Assembly (NCBI GenBank): GCA_949825065.1 | Contig: OX463848.1 | Coordinates: 32,083,491-32,147,490, forward strand | Source of the DNA: Odontocerum albicorne | Taxonomy: Eukaryota; Arthropoda; Insecta; Trichoptera; Odontoceridae | DNA: 64,000 bases | Reading direction: 5' to 3' | Shown here: positions 35,351-64,000 of the stretch, in pieces | Layout of the letters: the number at the start of each line of letters is the position of its first letter | Numbering within the stretch: position 1 is the first letter of the stretch | Made by a program: the position numbers and the translations under genes | The notes under the pieces: model-generated | What the model was told of the DNA's origin: nothing | Seen by the model: only the letters and a program-made list of their open reading frames with translations | The model's database searches: none

Positions 35351-36752
35351 ACTTCCTAGATAAAATTCTAGTTTAGAATGAATGAAATAATTACACAAAT
35401 GTTGAAGGATATCGGTGGGATGAGTTTCGAGATATTTTAATTATATCCCCTTGTAGCTTATATCAGTTGCGAAAAAAAAAATCTCGATGAAAAGAACCTT
35501 ATGCACCCAGAACACTCTAATAACACGAGCTTGAAGAAATTTCAATAAAGGGTTTAGCCACATATATCTTTTTCACGCAAATTTTATGAGATTTTTGAAA
35601 TTTCTATTGAACCAACGATCAATCCTTGTGATCGAATTGTATAAATAAATTTTCAAATTATTATAATTTGTTCACACATACACACACAAGTGCGCACTCA
35701 TACATACATACATGCATACACGATATATAAATTACCTTATAATTCTTATTATTCTATGAGATGTACCTTTTATTATATTTTTGTTAATGTTCCTCAAATA
35801 TTATTTTCATACAAACGGTAATGGCATGGTCATGGATACAAATAATTATTATAAAACAAAAACTGGTTGCTAGGAACAAAAAATTTAAAACAATATATCT
35901 GCCAGATCTATTGACGTGAAAGCGTTAAATAAATAAATACTTCTATTTATAAGGCATTTAGGTGTTGAAGTTTTTAATTAGTTATATCAAATAACAAAAA
36001 TATATTTTTCGTGGATTTGACTTTTCTATATACGGTACATATGAGAATAAGGAAATAAGGTAAAGGGTTGCAAAGATATAAATACTTAGCTATAAATACT
36101 TTTAAAAAAATCATTGTTTATTTATTTGATAAAATAAAAGATTTTAAAAAAATACTACATTATTACATTGTATCAACATGTCTTTAAATATGTCATATCG
36201 AAGAATATCTGGTGTCACTACATACGAGTATCAGATAAAATTAAAGGAATAATCGGAAGCTGTTAAATCGTCACTAGGCGTTTACTCAATAAAACATTTG
36301 TTAGTCGATCACTACTCAAATATTATACAATGTGGGGGCACACCTGTATGTATTACTTCTGGCACTAAAAGAGGGTGGACGTGGAAAGAAAGAGAACACA
36401 TTTCGTACTTAAATGAAACAAAAATCAGTTAATGCATTGATTGTGCTTCTGAAAGTAATTTATAATTAATGAAGTCACTTTGGTTCGGTTTTTTTCTCCA
36501 TGATCTATTGTATTAATTACTGCACTTTTTAATCGACTGCTGAATGAGAAATAGCAAAGTAGATTAAATGCAATATTTACGTTCGTCATGCTTGTATATG
36601 ATAATTGTGGTGCTGGACTTGCACAGTTCATTTATAATAGAAATAAGACATTGATTCTAATAACGATAGTGGTCTTGAACAAAACATGTCGTTTGTGCGG
36701 CATATGTATAAACTAAACTTATAAATAAACTACTGAAACATTAAATTTAATC
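35351..36752. other. Downstream flank of the host gene
   Basis: AT-rich. An acacatacacacaca/catacatacatacat microsatellite lies at about 35675-35720. It should contain the 3' untranslated end of the host gene near 36.7 kb, but I could not choose a polyadenylation site. Confidence 0.45.
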
Positions 36753-61607
<24,855 letters not shown>

Positions 61608-61734
61608 AATATTTTATATATTGTAATATCCAAATGTCAAGAAAACTAAAAATACAAGATCATTTTATTATTAATTGCATTACTGATAATGAATGATGTA
61701 TTGATTTAACGAAGAAAACTTACTTGAGGATACT

Positions 61735-61860
61735 AAATTAAACTCTTTATATGCCACATAAAGTGAAATAAAGTGTTTGATAAAACAAATTACAATGTCT
61801 TTAAACCTCCACAATGTTAATGCCTTAACTATAAATAATATACCTTTAGAACTCTAGATA
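61735..61860 (-). repeat. Fragment related to the 42-kb foldback element
   Basis: On the minus strand it reads ttaaggcat, gtggaggtttaaagacattg, ttttatcaaacact and cactttatgt, the same order as the left outer arm of the element at 41915-42000. So that element is dispersed and not a local accident. Confidence 0.7.
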
Positions 61861-62430
61861 AGTTACGTCTAGATTGAAAATAGAATGAAATAAATATTAA
61901 CGGTTATATAACATAGTCGTATCAGACCCGTTTCAAGAAATTTACCTTCATAAGAACAATTATGGAACAGTATAAACAGCTGCGTCAATATCACTTTTTT
62001 TTCTTTACAAACACAGGACTTTGATAACTTTTAATATTTTTTAAGAGAAGGCATTATAACATTTATAGACTTTGGTCTATAGCTCCAATCTGAAAAATCT
62101 AATCTGAAAAAAAATGCCACTATCCTAACATACTCGTATATCTATTCAAATAAAAATAAATATCTCAATGTTCTCAAGATTCAAATTTAATCGTTTGAGG
62201 TTGGGTTGGCTACTGGTTGTTTGATATTAACAATAGAATTGCTCTTGATTGCTCTTATTTTGTCAATGTACTCTAAGCACACTTTTATGAGCATGTATTT
62301 TGATGGTTTATGTTTTGAGAACCTGAAACATTATAGACAGTGGAAAAGCGAAACAAGTGTTAAAACTGTTTTTTTTTATGATGTAGCAGGCTGCAAAGTT
62401 TAAAGATTGAACACCAAGTATTGCATAGAC
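61861..62430. other. No feature recognised (upstream of the host gene start)
   Basis: AT-rich. It may hold 5' untranslated exon or promoter sequence of the host gene, but no specific signal is visible. Confidence 0.35.
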
Positions 62431-64000
62431 CAGTGGTCCCCAACCTTTTTGTCGCCGCGGACCGGTCAACGTTTCATAATTTTACCGCGGCCCACTGGGG
62501 GGGAGGGTACACATTGAATGTAGTTTTTTTTTAAATTTAATAACAATATATTTGTACAATATATAATAATAAAATTTACAACTGTGGTACATAAGTTATA
62601 GTGACAAATAATAGTAGAGAAAACACAAGGTTTGTGGGAAAAATTAAGAAAAAATTTATAATAACAATGAAGGATTATTCAGTTTCAGATAATTTTTTAA
62701 TTTTCTTTTGCTTTTGGATTCATGGGTATTTCAATATTTTTAAGGTTCAACGGAAGGTTGAAAGTATTTTTTTCCAAGATAGAGAAAATAATTTTGAGAA
62801 TGCTTAGGATTTAATATCGGGATTTTAATGTTATTCTGATATCTTGCAGATATATTAACTTGAAAGTTATTTATCTATTTTCTTTAAAAGTTTTGATGTT
62901 GAAGTTTTATATGTTTTGATTTAATATTTTTAATTGAATCGTGTTTAAACATGCCTTAAAAATAAAATACAGTTACCCCTTAAAAATTAATAAAAACAGA
63001 TTTAATATTTTAACTTAATGCTAAATCAATGAGAACCCTGAGCTTGCTTCATTGAAACGAGATGGTTCCATCTGAGGGTAATAGGAGATTGTGACACCCG
63101 AAGTGTCTTGCTTATGTCCAGTTTATTTCTTTGTTTTGTTTTGGTTGCTGTCATTGCAGAAAACCCCGCTTCACATAGATAGGATGTCGGAAATGGCAAT
63201 AGGGATTTTAGTGCTGTGGTGGCAATCTCAGGGTATTCCGCCATGACTCTAATCCAGAACACCGGCAGAGTTGTTGTCTCGAACATAGTTTTAAGGCTGC
63301 CGTCATTTGCAATATCCAGCAGTTGATCTTCTTCTTTCGCAGGCATGCTATATTCGCGTGGTTTATTGATAAATGGGTCCCGGATCCATTCCTTGCCAGT
63401 TCGTGGGTCTTTTGTGGTTGGGAAGTAGCGCTCAAACTCTTTTAAAAGTAAAGACAGGTGATCTTGCACCAACTGGGAGAATGAATGCTCTGGCTCAGTC
63501 TCGCCTAAAATCCCCGCCAATGTCTGAAACATGTCCAAAATGCCTCTGTTCACGCGTCGTTCCCACAACTCCAGTTTGGCTTTAAATGCAGCTACTTTGT
63601 CTGCCAACTTGAAAACAGTTGTCATTTTACCCTGAAGGGACAGATTAAGTTCATTGAGCAGGCTGAATACGTCACACAGGTAAGCCAGTTTTGCAACCCA
63701 TGCCTTGTCATTGAAATGTGCTGCCAGCGGTGACTTATTTTCTGCGAGAAATCTTTGCAATGGCTCTCGTAATTCAAATACTCTGGTTAGCGATTTCCCT
63801 CTGGATAACCATCTTATTTCTGTGTGTAAGAGAAGGCATTTGTGCTCTGCGTCCATCTCCTCACAAAGTTGCTCAAACAGGCGCGAGTTAAGGGCGTGTG
63901 CTTTGATGTGGTTAATAACTTCAACGACATCATTCAATACGCTGTTGAATTCCGGTGAAATTTTTCGGCTTGCAAGCATTTCCCTATGAATGATACAATG
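62431..64000 (-). mobile_element. hAT element, 3' part, running off the window
   Basis: The terminus CAGTGGTCCCCAACCTTTTT followed by a GC-rich stretch (cgccgcggaccggtcaacg, then gcggcccactgggg) is a typical hAT end. The 8 bases outside it (gcatagac, 62423-62430) should recur beyond the other end. Between the end and the transposase lie about 500 bp of AT-rich sequence. The element's 5' part lies beyond 64000. Confidence 0.88.
63026..64000 (-). CDS. hAT transposase, C-terminal part, open to the window edge
   Basis: Open without a stop from 64000 to TGA/TAA at 63026-63028, about 324 codons. It starts (incomplete) HCIIHREMLASRKISPEFNS. Motifs include LLLHTEIRWLSRGKSLTRVF (the W-containing block near the last catalytic region of Charlie/ZBED5-like hAT proteins) and FPTSYLCEAGFSAMTATKTK near the end (the hAT dimerisation domain, with its .S.CE..FS pattern). 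It is close to the zinc-finger BED/SCAN-type transposases annotated in many animals. The absence of breaks, unlike all other transposon genes here, suggests a young insertion. Its activity cannot be judged without the 5' part. Confidence 0.9.
   Translation of the reverse strand, partial: HCIIHREMLASRKISPEFNSVLNDVVEVINHIKAHALNSRLFEQLCEEMDAEHKCLLLHTEIRWLSRGKSLTRVFELREPLQRFLAENKSPLAAHFNDKAWVAKLAYLCDVFSLLNELNLSLQGKMTTVFKLADKVAAFKAKLELWERRVNRGILDMFQTLAGILGETEPEHSFSQLVQDHLSLLLKEFERYFPTTKDPRTGKEWIRDPFINKPREYSMPAKEEDQLLDIANDGSLKTMFETTTLPVFWIRVMAEYPEIATTALKSLLPFPTSYLCEAGFSAMTATKTKQRNKLDISKTLRVSQSPITLRWNHLVSMKQAQGSH

Noticed and set aside
36698..36752. ATTAAA as polyadenylation signal of the host gene
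   Set aside because: It lies only a few bases after the stop codon, and other candidates further down are equally plausible.
63208..63435. Other frames inside the hAT transposase region
   Set aside because: They are alternative-frame shadows of the 324-codon transposase frame.

Overview
This is eukaryotic, AT-rich, non-coding-dominated DNA. It most likely comes from an arthropod, probably an insect. The grounds are GT-AG introns of several kb, mariner, Transib-like, hAT, Penelope-like and jockey-like transposon remnants of the kinds common in insect genomes, a tRNA-derived SINE family, and one host gene whose best family match is the insect DUF4781 group. The order was not resolved. A 200-base run of N (6103-6302) shows this is a draft scaffold.

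The only convincing host gene lies on the minus strand between 61607 (ATG) and 36753 (TAA). I assembled it from ten coding exons, each bounded by AG and GT and in matching phase. They give 2040 coding bases, or 679 residues, with no internal stop. All other long open frames are transposon remnants, in-frame tandem repeats or chance.

Layout. 1-36.7 kb is intergenic or beyond the 3' end of the gene. It holds SINE copies, a hAT-type MITE with a perfect 8-bp target duplication (5014-5454), a 1-kb minisatellite with trimer higher-order structure (7205-8225), a frameshifted mariner (9.8-10.8 kb), further minisatellites (12.2, 17.0 and 23.5 kb), LINE remnants (8.6, 14-15.5, 18-21.4, 27.5, 29.8-30.5 and 31.8 kb) and a palindromic repeat (20.8-21.1 kb). 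It also holds an internally deleted Transib-like element (27686-29276) with RAG-signal-like CACAGTG ends and a CGTCG target duplication. 36.7-61.6 kb is the host gene. Its introns hold two copies of one mariner, a 357-bp AT microsatellite, a DUF4817-type transposase remnant, a foldback repeat, a LINE endonuclease fragment, several LINE reverse transcriptase fragments, SINEs, a SINE split by a hAT-type MITE, minisatellites beside the acceptors of exons 3 and 4, and a Penelope-like remnant with a GIY-YIG tail. 62.4-64.0 kb is the 3' part of a hAT element with an open transposase frame running off the window.

No operon or multi-gene system is present. The items most worth following are the assembled host gene, the Transib-like element, the shared termini of the hAT element and a MITE 9 kb away, and the minisatellite that has replaced the sequence directly upstream of an exon's 3' splice site.
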